This document shows positions 17,641-27,260 of a stretch of DNA of 64,000 nt, piece by piece; position 1 is the first letter of the stretch, and every line of letters starts with the position of its first letter. The notes below the pieces were generated by a model. It worked only from the letters and a program-made list of their open reading frames with translations. It searched no databases and was not told the DNA's origin. The stretch lies in assembly GCF_900092135.1 (NCBI RefSeq), contig NZ_FMYF01000002.1, forward strand, positions 1 through 64,000, in the 5' to 3' direction. The DNA comes from Raineyella antarctica. Lineage in GTDB: Bacteria > Actinomycetota > Actinomycetes > Propionibacteriales > Propionibacteriaceae. The translations under genes and the position numbers were made by a program.

Positions 17641-19026
17641 TCACGCCAGCTCGGACAGCAGCTGCGCCTCGGCAGCCTTCTCGGATTCCTGGGCCTTCTT
17701 CATCACGGACAGCCAGTACTCGTGGTGCACCGGGTAGAGGCCCTCGTCCTCGTTCTTGACACCGGAGGAGAGCACCTTGGTCATGCCGAGGCCCTTCGCG
17801 ACGTCGTTCGGCCCGGCGATCTGGTGGGCCTGGCCGCGGGACATGTCGTTCCAGCGGGCAGCGGTGCCGAGGAAGGTCTTCTGGCAGGAGCGGAACTCCT
17901 CCAGGTCGTCCGGGGTGGCCATGCCGGAGGCGTTGAAGAAGTCCTCGTACTGGCGGATGCGCTGGGAGCGGGACTCCGCCGACTCACCCTTGGGGGCGAT
18001 GCAGTAGATGGTCACCTCGGTCTGGTCCACGCTGATCGGCCGGAAGTGGCGGATCTGGGTGGAGAACTGGTCCATCACGAAGACGTTCGGGTAGAGCAGC
18101 AGGTTGCGCGAGCCCTTGACCATGAAGTTGCCCTTGGCCTCGCCGAACTTCTCCTTCAGCTCCTCGAGCTTGGGGAACAGCGGGCGGGACTCGTAGTTGG
18201 CAGCGGTCGTCCACAGGCACAGGTGGCCGTTGTCGAACGACCAGTAGCCGCCGCCCTGCTTGCCCCACTTGCCGGCGTCCACGGTCTGGGTGGTGTTCTT
18301 GGACTCACCGGTGGAACGACGGCCGGTCGTGGCGGCGTAGTTCCAGTGCGTGGCGGTGACGTGGTAGCCGTCGGCGCCGTTCTCGGCCTGGACCTTCCAG
18401 TTGCCGTCGTACGTGTAGGTGGACGCGCCGCGCAGCACCTCCAGGCCCTCGGGGGACTGGTCGACCAGGCAGTCGATCACCTTGGTGGCGTCGCCGAGGT
18501 AGTCCTCGAGCTCCTGCACGTCGGGGTTCAGCGAGCCGAACAGGAAGCCGCGGTAGGAGTCGAACTTCGCGACGTGGGTGAGGTCGTGCGAGCCGTTCTT
18601 GTTGAACTGCTCCGGATAGCCGGCGTCCTCCGGGTCCTTCACCTTGAGCAGGCGGCCGTCGTTGCGGAACGTCCAGCCGTGGAACGGACAGGTGAGCGTG
18701 GTGCGGTTGTCGGTCTTGCGGCGGCAGAGCATGGCGCCGCGGTGCGCGCAGGCGTTGATCATGCAGTTGAGCTCGCCGTCCTTGCCGCGCGTGATGACCA
18801 CGGGCTGGCGGCCGATGTACGTGGTGAAGTAGTCCCCGACGTTCGGTACCTGCGACTCGTGCGCCAGGTAGACCCAGTTGCCCTCGAAGATGTACTTCAT
18901 CTCGAGCTCGAACAGCTGCTCGTCGGTGAAGACCGACCGGTCCAGCTGCCACTTGCCCTCTTCGGGCTTCTCGACCATGAGCTGGTCGAGGTCGATGCTC
19001 AGGGCGTCGATGCTGGGATGTGCCAT
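17641..19026 (-). CDS. benA: Benzoate 1,2-dioxygenase large (alpha) subunit
   Basis: The catalytic subunit adds both atoms of O2 to benzoate, giving the 1,2-cis-diol. The Rieske ligands are Cys93, His95, Cys113 and His116 (CAHRG ... CPFHGW). The mononuclear iron site is Asp219, His222 and His227 in the segment beginning ENGADGYHV. The length of 461 residues fits BenA. I start at the ATG at 19026, which has GGAGG five to six bases upstream, rather than at an in-frame upstream codon at 19092. First gene of benA-benB-benC/D. The exact substrate (benzoate or a substituted benzoate) is inferred from overall similarity and the BenD partner. Confidence 0.95.
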   Translation of the reverse strand: MAHPSIDALSIDLDQLMVEKPEEGKWQLDRSVFTDEQLFELEMKYIFEGNWVYLAHESQVPNVGDYFTTYIGRQPVVITRGKDGELNCMINACAHRGAMLCRRKTDNRTTLTCPFHGWTFRNDGRLLKVKDPEDAGYPEQFNKNGSHDLTHVAKFDSYRGFLFGSLNPDVQELEDYLGDATKVIDCLVDQSPEGLEVLRGASTYTYDGNWKVQAENGADGYHVTATHWNYAATTGRRSTGESKNTTQTVDAGKWGKQGGGYWSFDNGHLCLWTTAANYESRPLFPKLEELKEKFGEAKGNFMVKGSRNLLLYPNVFVMDQFSTQIRHFRPISVDQTEVTIYCIAPKGESAESRSQRIRQYEDFFNASGMATPDDLEEFRSCQKTFLGTAARWNDMSRGQAHQIAGPNDVAKGLGMTKVLSSGVKNEDEGLYPVHHEYWLSVMKKAQESEKAAEAQLLSELA

Positions 19027-19137
19027 GTTTCCTCCAGGTGACTTCGTCGGCACCCGCCCCGGGTCTCGGGGCGTTGTCCCCAACTGTGGCAAAGGTCACA
19101 ACTATGCGCACCCGACAAATGCCCAGCCATGACCTAG

Positions 19138-20268
<1,131 letters not shown>

Positions 20269-20284
20269 TCGACCCCGCCCGTCC

Positions 20285-20328
20285 CGTACGCCGACGTGCC
20301 ACCCCGAGGGGGAGGCCGTCGGCGTACG
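20285..20328 (+). terminator. Hairpin after asd overlapping the proC promoter
   Basis: CGTACGCCGACG (20285-20296) pairs perfectly with 20317-20328 across a 20-base loop. The right arm shares bases with the proC -10 element. Confidence 0.65.
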
Positions 20329-20330
20329 TT
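20325..20330 (+). promoter_or_regulatory. -10 element TACGTT of proC (leaderless)
   Basis: TACGTT, six bases, ATG at 20337. It overlaps the right arm of the asd hairpin. Confidence 0.6.
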
Positions 20331-20336
20331 GTTCCC

Positions 20337-21188
20337 ATGGACAACCAGGCACCCATCCGCCGCTCCCCGCTCACGGTCGCCGTCATCGGCGGCGGGGTGA
20401 TGGGCGGCACGATCTTCGGTGCGATCGCCGCACTGGAGGACGACCTGTTCGGTGACGTGGTCGTCGCCGAGCGCGTGGCGGCCCGCCGCGAGGCACTGCT
20501 CGCCGACAACCGGGCGGCCGTCGGCCGCGGCACCCGTGCGGTCGAGGACCCGGCCGCGGCCGTGGCCGGCGCCGACGTCGTGGTGCTCGCCGTCAAGCCG
20601 CAGGATGCCCCCGCCGCGCTGGCCGCGCTGGACGGCTCCTGGCGTGACGGTGCCCTGCTGGTCTCCGTCTGCGCCGGCCTGTCCACCGCGAGCCTGGAGT
20701 CGATGGTCCCCGACGCGATCCGGGTGGTCCGGGGAATGCCGAACACGCCGGCCCGGATCGGCGAGGGCGCCACGGCCATCTGCCCCGGCTCCGCCGCGGG
20801 GCCCGAGGACCTGGACCTGGTCGTCGCCCTGCTGGCCGGGACCGGTCTGGTGGTGCAGGTGGCCGAGAAGCACATGGATGCCGTCACCGGGCTGTCCGGC
20901 TCCGGACCCGCGTACGTCCTGCTGGCCGTCGAGGCCCTGGTCGAGGCGGGGGTCGAGCTCGGACTGACCCGGGACGTGGCGAACGCCCTGGCGGTGCAGA
21001 CGGTCCGCGGCACTGCCGGCCTGGCCCAGCAGCCCGGGTCCCACCCGACGTTGCTGCGCGAGGCCGTGACCTCCCCGGGAGGTACCACCGCGGCCGGCCT
21101 GGCCGCCCTCGAGCAGCGCGGCCTGCGCTCCGCGCTGGCCGCCGGGGTCCGCGCCTCCGCCGAGCGGAGTGCCGCCCTGGGCGCCTGA
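20337..21188 (+). CDS. proC: Pyrroline-5-carboxylate reductase
   Basis: Last step of proline synthesis, NAD(P)H-dependent. The 283-residue protein has the nucleotide loop VIGGGVMGG, the VRGMPNTPA motif, and the C-terminal family signature around GLSGSGPAYV and REAVTSPGGTTAAGL. The start is set by the leaderless -10 element. The downstream order (small HTH gene, then bS22) is the same as in mycobacteria as I recall it. Confidence 0.96.
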   Translation: MDNQAPIRRSPLTVAVIGGGVMGGTIFGAIAALEDDLFGDVVVAERVAARREALLADNRAAVGRGTRAVEDPAAAVAGADVVVLAVKPQDAPAALAALDGSWRDGALLVSVCAGLSTASLESMVPDAIRVVRGMPNTPARIGEGATAICPGSAAGPEDLDLVVALLAGTGLVVQVAEKHMDAVTGLSGSGPAYVLLAVEALVEAGVELGLTRDVANALAVQTVRGTAGLAQQPGSHPTLLREAVTSPGGTTAAGLAALEQRGLRSALAAGVRASAERSAALGA

Positions 21189-21240
21189 GCCGCCGGTAGA
21201 CTCGGTCGGAAGACGTACGTGGGGTGGCAGAGGAGGTGTG

Positions 21241-21477
21241 GTGGAGGGTGTCACGCAGACCCGGTTCGTGACCGTCGCCGAGGTGGCGGCACTGATGCGG
21301 GTGTCCCGGATGTCGGTCTACCGCCTGATCCACTCCGGTGAGCTGGAGGCCGTCCGCTTCGGACGGACCTTCCGGATCCCGCAGCACGCCATCGACTCCT
21401 ACCTGGCCCGCGCCCAGTACGTCGCAGCCGCCGCCGACGGCCCGGCCGATCGGCCGGACCCGGGCTCCGGCGACTGA
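21241..21477 (+). CDS. Small MerR-type helix-turn-helix protein (BldC/excisionase-like)
   Basis: A 78-residue protein built around one winged HTH ([20 protein letters not shown] ... [11 protein letters not shown]), the BldC/Rv0500A type, followed by a short tail. Such proteins bind DNA cooperatively as head-to-tail oligomers and regulate development or stress genes in other actinobacteria. Start GTG 21241 follows AGGAGG at 21231-21236; GTG 21238 is also in frame. TAGACT at 21197-21202 is a plausible -10 box. The frame is open further upstream, into proC, but without conserved sequence. Confidence 0.85.
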   Translation: MEGVTQTRFVTVAEVAALMRVSRMSVYRLIHSGELEAVRFGRTFRIPQHAIDSYLARAQYVAAAADGPADRPDPGSGD

Positions 21478-21526
21478 TCGTCGCGGCCTTCCGACCGACG
21501 GTTTCGCGCTGGCGCGGCCGCCGGGA

Positions 21527-21532
21527 TAGGAT
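21527..21532 (+). promoter_or_regulatory. Likely -10 element TAGGAT for bS22
   Basis: TAGGAT lies about 100 bases before the bS22 start, in a 158-base non-coding stretch. No convincing -35 box is visible, so this is tentative. Confidence 0.4.
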
Positions 21533-21635
21533 GTCGTGGTTGCGACCCCCGGGGTCGTCGGCCGTCGCCATCGGGGTGACGGCTTGTCCACAAGCGTTCG
21601 GGTGTCGTTGTGCCCGGCAATCGAGAGGTCCATCC

Positions 21636-21737
21636 GTGGGTTCTGTCATCAAGAAGCGTCGCAAGCGCATGGCGAAGAAGAAGCACCGCAAGCTGCTCAA
21701 GAAGACGCGCATCCAGCGTCGCCGCGCTGGCAAGTGA
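21636..21737 (+). CDS. Ribosomal protein bS22 (AURKAIP1/COX24-domain peptide)
   Basis: A 33-residue very basic peptide, starting [19 protein letters not shown]; nearly half the residues are Lys or Arg. It matches the AURKAIP1/COX24 peptide found as bS22 in the mycobacterial small ribosomal subunit. Start GTG 21636 has GAGAGG at 21623-21628 with 7-base spacing. It lies after proC and the HTH gene, as in mycobacteria. Easily missed by gene finders because of its size. Confidence 0.9.
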   Translation: MGSVIKKRRKRMAKKKHRKLLKKTRIQRRRAGK

Positions 21738-21895
21738 CGCTCGGGCCCGGTCACGGGTCCGATGACGTGATCGCCCCCGGGACCTCCCGGGGCCGGTCGC
21801 CTCTTCGTCGTGATCCGTCGTGGATCCCACGCTGGGCGGCTCCGGTCGTCCGGCGCAGCAGTGGGTCCCGGCCGGGACCCGACGACACCTCTGGC

Positions 21896-22156
21896 GTGGG
21901 CTCCGGCGACGCTTCTGCACGCGTGCGCGTGCTCAGCCGGGTCGGCTGCCACCTCTGCGAGGAGGCGCTCCCGGTCGTGGACCGGGTCTGCGCCGAACGG
22001 GGCGAGTCGTACGACGTCGCCGACATCGACGCCGATCCGGTGCTGGTGGCCCGCTACTCGGACCTGGTCCCGGTGGTGTTCGTCGACGGCGTCGAGTTCG
22101 CGACCTGGCGGGTCGATCCCGCGGCGCTCGACGCCGCCCTCCGTCGACCCCGGTGA
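21896..22156 (+). CDS. Glutaredoxin-like protein (DUF836 type)
   Basis: An 86-residue thioredoxin-fold protein with the active site RVGCHLCEEA (CxxC), the cis-Pro segment DLVPVVFVDG and a DADP stretch typical of the YruB/DUF836 group. It is likely a small thiol-disulfide protein; the partner is unknown. The start is uncertain: GTG 21896, 21923 or 21929 are all possible and no clear ribosome site is visible; the frame is also open further upstream. It lies between bS22 and rex on the same strand. Confidence 0.75.
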   Translation: MGSGDASARVRVLSRVGCHLCEEALPVVDRVCAERGESYDVADIDADPVLVARYSDLVPVVFVDGVEFATWRVDPAALDAALRRPR

Positions 22157-22202
22157 CCGGCTTCCCTTGCTGAGAGCAGGTCCCGGCCGGTGGTCCGCCA
22201 AA

Positions 22203-22231
22203 TTGGAAAGCCCTGTACCAGCTCCTAGAGT
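22203..22231 (+). promoter_or_regulatory. Promoter TTGGAA-N17-TAGAGT of the rex-hem operon
   Basis: A good -35 (22203-22208) and -10 (22226-22231) with 17-base spacing, predicting a start near 22238 and a leader of about 31 bases. I do not see a Rex operator (TTGTGA-type inverted repeat) in it. Confidence 0.7.
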
Positions 22232-22268
22232 TGGGGGTCAGGATCAACGGTTCAACGGCAGGAGGGGC

Positions 22269-23036
22269 GTGTCCGAAGGTGCGGCCCAGCCGGTGGGTTC
22301 CGGCGGCATACCCGAGGCGACGATTTCCCGCCTGCCCCGGTACTGGCAGGTACTGCGCGACGTGCGCGGACAGACCACCATCTCCTCCCAGCAGTTGGCC
22401 GAGGCGGCCGGGGTGAATCCCGCCCAGCTCCGCAAGGACCTCTCCTACCTCGGCTCGGTCGGCACCCGTGGCGTCGGCTACGACGTCGGCCGGTTGATCG
22501 ACATGGTCTCCGGCCACCTGATCGGCCCCGCGTCCCGCCCGTTCATGATCATCGGCATGGGCCAGCTCGGCTCGGCCATGGCGGCATTCACCGGCTACGC
22601 CGAGCGCGGCTTCCGGATCGCGGCCCTGATCGACATCGCCCCCGGCCTGGTCGGCCGCCGGATGCGCGTCGCGGCGGCGATCGGCCCGACCACCATGGTC
22701 GTACGCTCCATCGACGAGATCGAACAGGTCGTCGCCGAGACCGGAGCCACGCTGGCCCTGCTCTGCGTTCCCGTCAGGGTCGCCCAGCAGACGGTGGACC
22801 GGCTCGCCGCCGCGGGCGTCGACAGCATCCTCAACTTCGCCGCCGACGGGGTGCATGCCCCCGAGGGCGTGCGCCTGCGCGACGTCGACCTCGGCCGCGA
22901 GCTCCAGATCCTGGCCTACTACCAGCAGCACCCCGGCGCGCCCGCCGCGCGGCCCGAACCAGCGGCCGCCGAGCCTGACGCGGTTCCCACGTCGGCGGCG
23001 TCGGACCCGTCGAACGACAAGAAGGTATCCGTGTGA
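22269..23036 (+). CDS. rex: Redox-sensing transcriptional repressor Rex
   Basis: A 255-residue Rex protein that leaves DNA when NADH rises. The N-terminal winged helix (about 12-85, containing ISRLPRYW and NPAQLRKDLSYLG) is followed by a Rossmann domain with IIGMGQLGSA as the dinucleotide loop. The C-terminal helix used for domain swapping is present, followed by a Pro/Ala-rich tail. Start GTG 22269 with AGGAGG just upstream (short spacing). The stop overlaps the hemA start (GTGA), so heme synthesis is translationally coupled to this repressor. Confidence 0.93.
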   Translation: MSEGAAQPVGSGGIPEATISRLPRYWQVLRDVRGQTTISSQQLAEAAGVNPAQLRKDLSYLGSVGTRGVGYDVGRLIDMVSGHLIGPASRPFMIIGMGQLGSAMAAFTGYAERGFRIAALIDIAPGLVGRRMRVAAAIGPTTMVVRSIDEIEQVVAETGATLALLCVPVRVAQQTVDRLAAAGVDSILNFAADGVHAPEGVRLRDVDLGRELQILAYYQQHPGAPAARPEPAAAEPDAVPTSAASDPSNDKKVSV

Positions 23037-24394
23037 GCATCCTGGTCCTCAGCGTCTCCCATAAGACCGCCCCGGTCGAGCTCCTGAGCCGGGCCTCGAT
23101 GGATGCGGTGACGTCCGCCCGGCTCGAGGAGACCCTCGCCGAGAGCGAGCACATCGACGAGGCCGTGGTGCTGTCGACGTGCAACCGCACGGAGATCTAC
23201 GCCAATGTCTCCCGCTTCCACCACAGCCTGGAGGACATCACCGGCCGGATCGCCGACGCCACCGGGCTCGCCCCGGCCACGCTGCAGCAGCACTGCGCCG
23301 TCTTCTACGACGAGGCGGCCGTCAGCCACCTGTTCAACGTCACCTCCGGCCTGGACTCCATGGTGGTGGGGGAGAACCAGATCCTCGGCCAGGTGAAGTC
23401 CGCCCTGACCCGTGCCCAGGACAACGGCGCGGTCGGCCCCCACCTCAACACCCTCTTCCAGCAGGGCCTGCGGGTCGGCAAGCGCGTGCAGTCCGACACC
23501 GAGGTCGGCGCCGCGGGCCAGTCGCTGATGACGGCCGCGCTGGACGAGCTCTACCAGCAGGGCATCCAGCTGGCCGGCCAGCGGGTCGTGATCGTCGGTG
23601 CCGGGTCGATGGCTGCGCTGTCCGCGCACACCCTGGCCGGCGAGGGCGTCGACCTGACCCTGGTCAACCGGACGTACGACAAGGCCGAGCACCTGGCCCG
23701 CGCGGTCGGCGGCCGCCCCCGCCCGATGAGCGAGCTCGAGGACGCGCTGGCCGAGGCCGACATCCTGGTCACCTGCACCGGTGCCCGCGGGACCGTGATC
23801 ACCTCCGAGCACGTCCGGGACGCCGCCCTGAGTGCCGTGATCGACCTGGCCATGCCGGCGGACGTCGACAAGGAAGCCGCCCGGTACGCCCCGCTGATCA
23901 ACATCGCGCTGCTGATGGAGCGCGACACCGACCACTCGACCGCCTCCCAGCTGCGCGACGCGCAGCGCCTGGTCGGCGAGGAGACCAAGGACTACCTGGC
24001 CCGGCGCCGCGCCGCGCAGGTCAAGCCGACGGTCGTCGCGCTGCGCTCGATGGCCCGTGACGTCGTCGACGCCGAGCTCCAGCGCCTGGAGGGGCTGACC
24101 CCCGGCTTGAGCGAGGCGGACCGTTTCGAGGTCGAGAAGGCGGTGCACCGCGTGGTCGACAAGCTCCTGCACCAGCCGACCGTACGGGTGCAGCAGTACG
24201 CGCGCAGCGAGCAGGAGGTCGACTACGCCGCCGCGCTGCGCGACCTCTTCGCCCTGGACCCGGACCACCTGCGGGCGGTCACCACCACGACCGCCGACGG
24301 CACGCCCCCGGTCGGCGTGCCCAACCCCGCCGCCCCGCAGGTCGTCACCGCGGCCGACACCGTCGCCTCGGTGCTGGGTCCGGAGCTCGCATGA
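23033..24394 (+). CDS. hemA: Glutamyl-tRNA reductase
   Basis: First committed step of tetrapyrrole synthesis by the C5 route: reduces Glu-tRNA to glutamate-1-semialdehyde. The 453-residue protein has the nucleophile Cys50 in STCNRTE, the GENQILGQV motif, the NADPH-binding loop VIVGAGSMA and the C-terminal dimerisation helices. GTG start overlapping rex by four bases and an ATGA overlap with hemC show a tight operon. Confidence 0.96.
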   Translation: MSILVLSVSHKTAPVELLSRASMDAVTSARLEETLAESEHIDEAVVLSTCNRTEIYANVSRFHHSLEDITGRIADATGLAPATLQQHCAVFYDEAAVSHLFNVTSGLDSMVVGENQILGQVKSALTRAQDNGAVGPHLNTLFQQGLRVGKRVQSDTEVGAAGQSLMTAALDELYQQGIQLAGQRVVIVGAGSMAALSAHTLAGEGVDLTLVNRTYDKAEHLARAVGGRPRPMSELEDALAEADILVTCTGARGTVITSEHVRDAALSAVIDLAMPADVDKEAARYAPLINIALLMERDTDHSTASQLRDAQRLVGEETKDYLARRRAAQVKPTVVALRSMARDVVDAELQRLEGLTPGLSEADRFEVEKAVHRVVDKLLHQPTVRVQQYARSEQEVDYAAALRDLFALDPDHLRAVTTTTADGTPPVGVPNPAAPQVVTAADTVASVLGPELA

Positions 24395-25434
24395 GCACCC
24401 CCCGGGAGACCACCGACCCCACCGCCGGCATCGGGACCGGCCTGCACGTACGGGTCGGCGCCCGCCGGTCCGCCCTGGCGCGGACCCAGGCCGAGTGGAT
24501 CGCCGCCCGGCTGCAGGAGCTCGGCGCGACCACCGAGATGGTCGGAGTGGTCACCACCGGGGACACCGATCGACGCCACCTGACCGAGATCGGCGGCACC
24601 GGCATCTTCGCCACCGCCGTCCGTGACCAGCTGCGCACCCGGGACGCCGACGTCGCCGTGCACTCGCTGAAGGACCTGCCGGTCGATCCGGCCCCCGGGC
24701 TGGTGATCGCCGCCATCCCGGCCCGCGAGGATCCCCGCGACGTGCTGGTCGGACTGCCGCTCGACGCGCTCGCCTCGGGCATGCGGATCGGCACCGGCTC
24801 ACCCCGCCGCGTGGTCCAGCTGGCCAACCTGCTGGCCGCCCGCGGGCTGCAGGTCGAGCTGGTCCCGATCCGCGGCAACGTGGGCACCCGGGTGGACATG
24901 GTCCGCACCGGGGAACTGGACGCCGTCGTGCTGGCCGCGGCCGGACTGCGCCGACTCGGGATGCTGGCGGAGAACGACGGCCGGACCACCGTGGAGGGCC
25001 TGCCCGCCGAGCCGATCGGGGTCGACCGGGTGCTGCCGGCCGCCGGCCAGGCCGCGCTGGCCGTCGAGGTGTCCGAGCAGGCCGACCCGCGGCTGCTGGC
25101 CCTGATGGCCGCCATCGACCACCTGCCGACCCGGCTCGAGGTGACCGCCGAGCGCCGCTTCCTGAACACGATGGAGGCCGGTTGCCTGGCGCCCGTGGGG
25201 GTCCACGTGACCGCTGACGAGCAGCTCAACTTGACTCTGAGGGCGGTTGCTGGGCAAATGATAGCTAGTACTTCTTCGAGAGATGCGGCGACCCCGCTCA
25301 CCTCGGTGGAGGGGAGCGCTCCGACGTCGGACGGCGAGTCCCCGGAAGCTGCCGTGGCCCGTGCCGCGCAGCTGGGGGACAGGTCGGCCCGCGACATGCT
25401 GCTCCGACACCCGGCCGAACGGCCCGAGACCTGA
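24391..25434 (+). CDS. hemC: Porphobilinogen deaminase (hydroxymethylbilane synthase)
   Basis: Joins four porphobilinogen units into hydroxymethylbilane. Visible are RVGARRSALARTQ, VHSLKDLP with the catalytic Asp region downstream, GTGSPRR, and Cys265 in EAGCLAPVG, which carries the dipyrromethane cofactor. At 347 residues it is slightly longer than the usual 310-320, with an insert around residues 280-325. That insert coincides with a patch of rare, AT-rich codons at 25231-25285, unlike the rest of the gene. It overlaps hemA by four bases. Confidence 0.95.
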   Translation: MSTPRETTDPTAGIGTGLHVRVGARRSALARTQAEWIAARLQELGATTEMVGVVTTGDTDRRHLTEIGGTGIFATAVRDQLRTRDADVAVHSLKDLPVDPAPGLVIAAIPAREDPRDVLVGLPLDALASGMRIGTGSPRRVVQLANLLAARGLQVELVPIRGNVGTRVDMVRTGELDAVVLAAAGLRRLGMLAENDGRTTVEGLPAEPIGVDRVLPAAGQAALAVEVSEQADPRLLALMAAIDHLPTRLEVTAERRFLNTMEAGCLAPVGVHVTADEQLNLTLRAVAGQMIASTSSRDAATPLTSVEGSAPTSDGESPEAAVARAAQLGDRSARDMLLRHPAERPET

Positions 25435-25498
25435 GCCCTATCCGGGCGTACGGATCGGCGTGGTGCCACCCGACGCAGGATGAGAACGAGAGAACGCT

Positions 25499-27238
25499 GT
25501 GACGACGATTCCGGCCCCCAACGACCCGCACGACCAGCTGCGTGCCCTCGCCGGTACCCGGCATGCGGGGGACAGTGGCGCGCCCACCGCGGCGCCGACG
25601 CGTGCTGCCGAGGACCCCGGCGAGGGGGCGCCCGGTCGCGGGCGGGTCATCTTCGTCGGGACCGGCCCCGGCGATCCCGAGCTGCTCACCCTGATGGCGG
25701 TGCAGAGCCTGGCCGACGCCGATGCGGTGATCCTGGACAGTGCGGACCTGGCCACCATCCTGGAGCACCCCGCCGTCACCCTGAAGGCCGGCGTGGTGCC
25801 GGACTGCCTCGGGTCGCGGGAGGACGGCAAGCCGCTCACCCCGTCCAACCGGGCCAAGGAGGTGCTGCGCCTCGCCAACCGCGGCCAGCGCGTGGTGCGC
25901 CTGGTCAAGGGCGACCCGTTCATGGACGGCAACGTCGCGGACGAGGCGGCGATCTGCGTCAAGGGTGGCATCGACTTCGAGATCGTCCCCGGCGTCTCCT
26001 CCCTGACGGCCGTCCCCGAGTACGCCGGCATCGCCCTGAACAATGCCGCCGGCATCCACTTCGTCGCGGCCACCGACGGCAGCTTCACCAAGGCCCAGTC
26101 GGCCCAGTGGGCCCCGTCCGGCACCCTGGTCGTCAACACCCGGGTCGACCTCGTCGCGGACATCGCCGAGGCCGCGATGTCCTCGGGCCGCCCGTCGTCC
26201 GAGGCGGCGCTGGCCGTGCTCGGCGGCGGCTCCACCGCCCAGGTCACCGTGCTCACCACGCTGGTCCAGCTGGCCGAGTCGGTCCATGCCGCCGGCCTGC
26301 CCGACCACGCCCTGGTGCACGTGATGATCGGCCCGGCGGTCGAGCAGCGCGACGACCTGACCTGGTACGAGTCCAAGCCGCTGTTCGGCTGGCGGGTGCT
26401 GGTGCCGCGCACCAAGGACCAGGCCGGCCCGCTGGCGACCCGGCTGCGCACCTACGGGGCGCACTCCGAGGAGGTGCCGACCATCTCGGTCGAGCCGCCG
26501 CGCAGCCCCCAGCAGATGGACAAGGCGATCCGTGGCCTGGTCGAGGGCCGCTACGAGTGGGTCTGCTTCACCTCCGTCAATGCCCTGAAGGCCGTCCGGG
26601 AGCGCTTCGAGGAGTACGGGCTGGACGCCCGGGCCTTCTCCGGCCTGAAGGTCGCCGCGGTCGGTGCGACCACCGCGAACGCCCTGCGCGCCTGGGGTAT
26701 CGAGCCGGAGCTGATCCCGGTCGGGGAGCGCTCCGCGCGCGGCCTGGCGGCCGAGTTCCCGGCGTACGACCCCTCCCTGGACCCGATCAACCGCGTCTTC
26801 CTGCCCCGCGCCGACATCGCGACCGAGACCCTCAAGGCCGGCCTGACCGCGCTCGGCTGGGAGGTCGAGGACGTCACGGCATACCGGACCGTACGGGCCT
26901 CACCGCCGCCGGCCCCGGTCCGCGAGGCGATCAAGACCGGCCAGTTCGACGCCGTCGTCTTCACCTCCTCCTCCACTGTGCGCAACCTGGTCGGCATCGC
27001 CGGCAAGCCGCACTCCTGCACCGTCGTGGCCGCGATCGGCCCGCAGACGGCCAAGACGTGCGAGGAGCACGGGCTGCGCGTCGACGTCGTGGCGGCCAAC
27101 CCGTCAGCGGTCGAGCTGGCCGACGCCCTGGCCGGCTTCGCCGCCGACCGGCGGGACGCCTACCTGACCAAGGGCCAGGTGGTGCTCAAGCCGTCCGAGA
27201 CCCGCCGTGGCGCGCGCGGCCGCAAGCGCACCACCTGA
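25499..27238 (+). CDS. hemD: Fused uroporphyrinogen-III methyltransferase-like / uroporphyrinogen-III synthase
   Basis: A 579-residue fusion usual in actinobacteria. Residues about 45-290 are a SUMT/CobA-type methyltransferase fold starting VIFVGTGPGDPELL. Residues about 300-560 are the HemD synthase, which closes hydroxymethylbilane to uroporphyrinogen III (WVCFTSVNAL, AAVGATTA, FLPRADIA, VVFTSSSTVRN). The methyltransferase half is degenerate at the KGGDPxxFGRG motif (here KGDPFMDGN) and at the later THR site, so methylation activity is doubtful. Start GTG 25499, 64 bases after hemC, with only a weak ribosome site. Confidence 0.92.
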   Translation: MTTIPAPNDPHDQLRALAGTRHAGDSGAPTAAPTRAAEDPGEGAPGRGRVIFVGTGPGDPELLTLMAVQSLADADAVILDSADLATILEHPAVTLKAGVVPDCLGSREDGKPLTPSNRAKEVLRLANRGQRVVRLVKGDPFMDGNVADEAAICVKGGIDFEIVPGVSSLTAVPEYAGIALNNAAGIHFVAATDGSFTKAQSAQWAPSGTLVVNTRVDLVADIAEAAMSSGRPSSEAALAVLGGGSTAQVTVLTTLVQLAESVHAAGLPDHALVHVMIGPAVEQRDDLTWYESKPLFGWRVLVPRTKDQAGPLATRLRTYGAHSEEVPTISVEPPRSPQQMDKAIRGLVEGRYEWVCFTSVNALKAVRERFEEYGLDARAFSGLKVAAVGATTANALRAWGIEPELIPVGERSARGLAAEFPAYDPSLDPINRVFLPRADIATETLKAGLTALGWEVEDVTAYRTVRASPPPAPVREAIKTGQFDAVVFTSSSTVRNLVGIAGKPHSCTVVAAIGPQTAKTCEEHGLRVDVVAANPSAVELADALAGFAADRRDAYLTKGQVVLKPSETRRGARGRKRTT

Positions 27239-27260
27239 ACCCAACCCCTGGAGGGCAAGC

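Noticed and set aside
22157-22268. Search for a Rex operator before rex
   Set aside because: No TTGTGA...TCACAA-type inverted repeat is visible; only a normal promoter was found.
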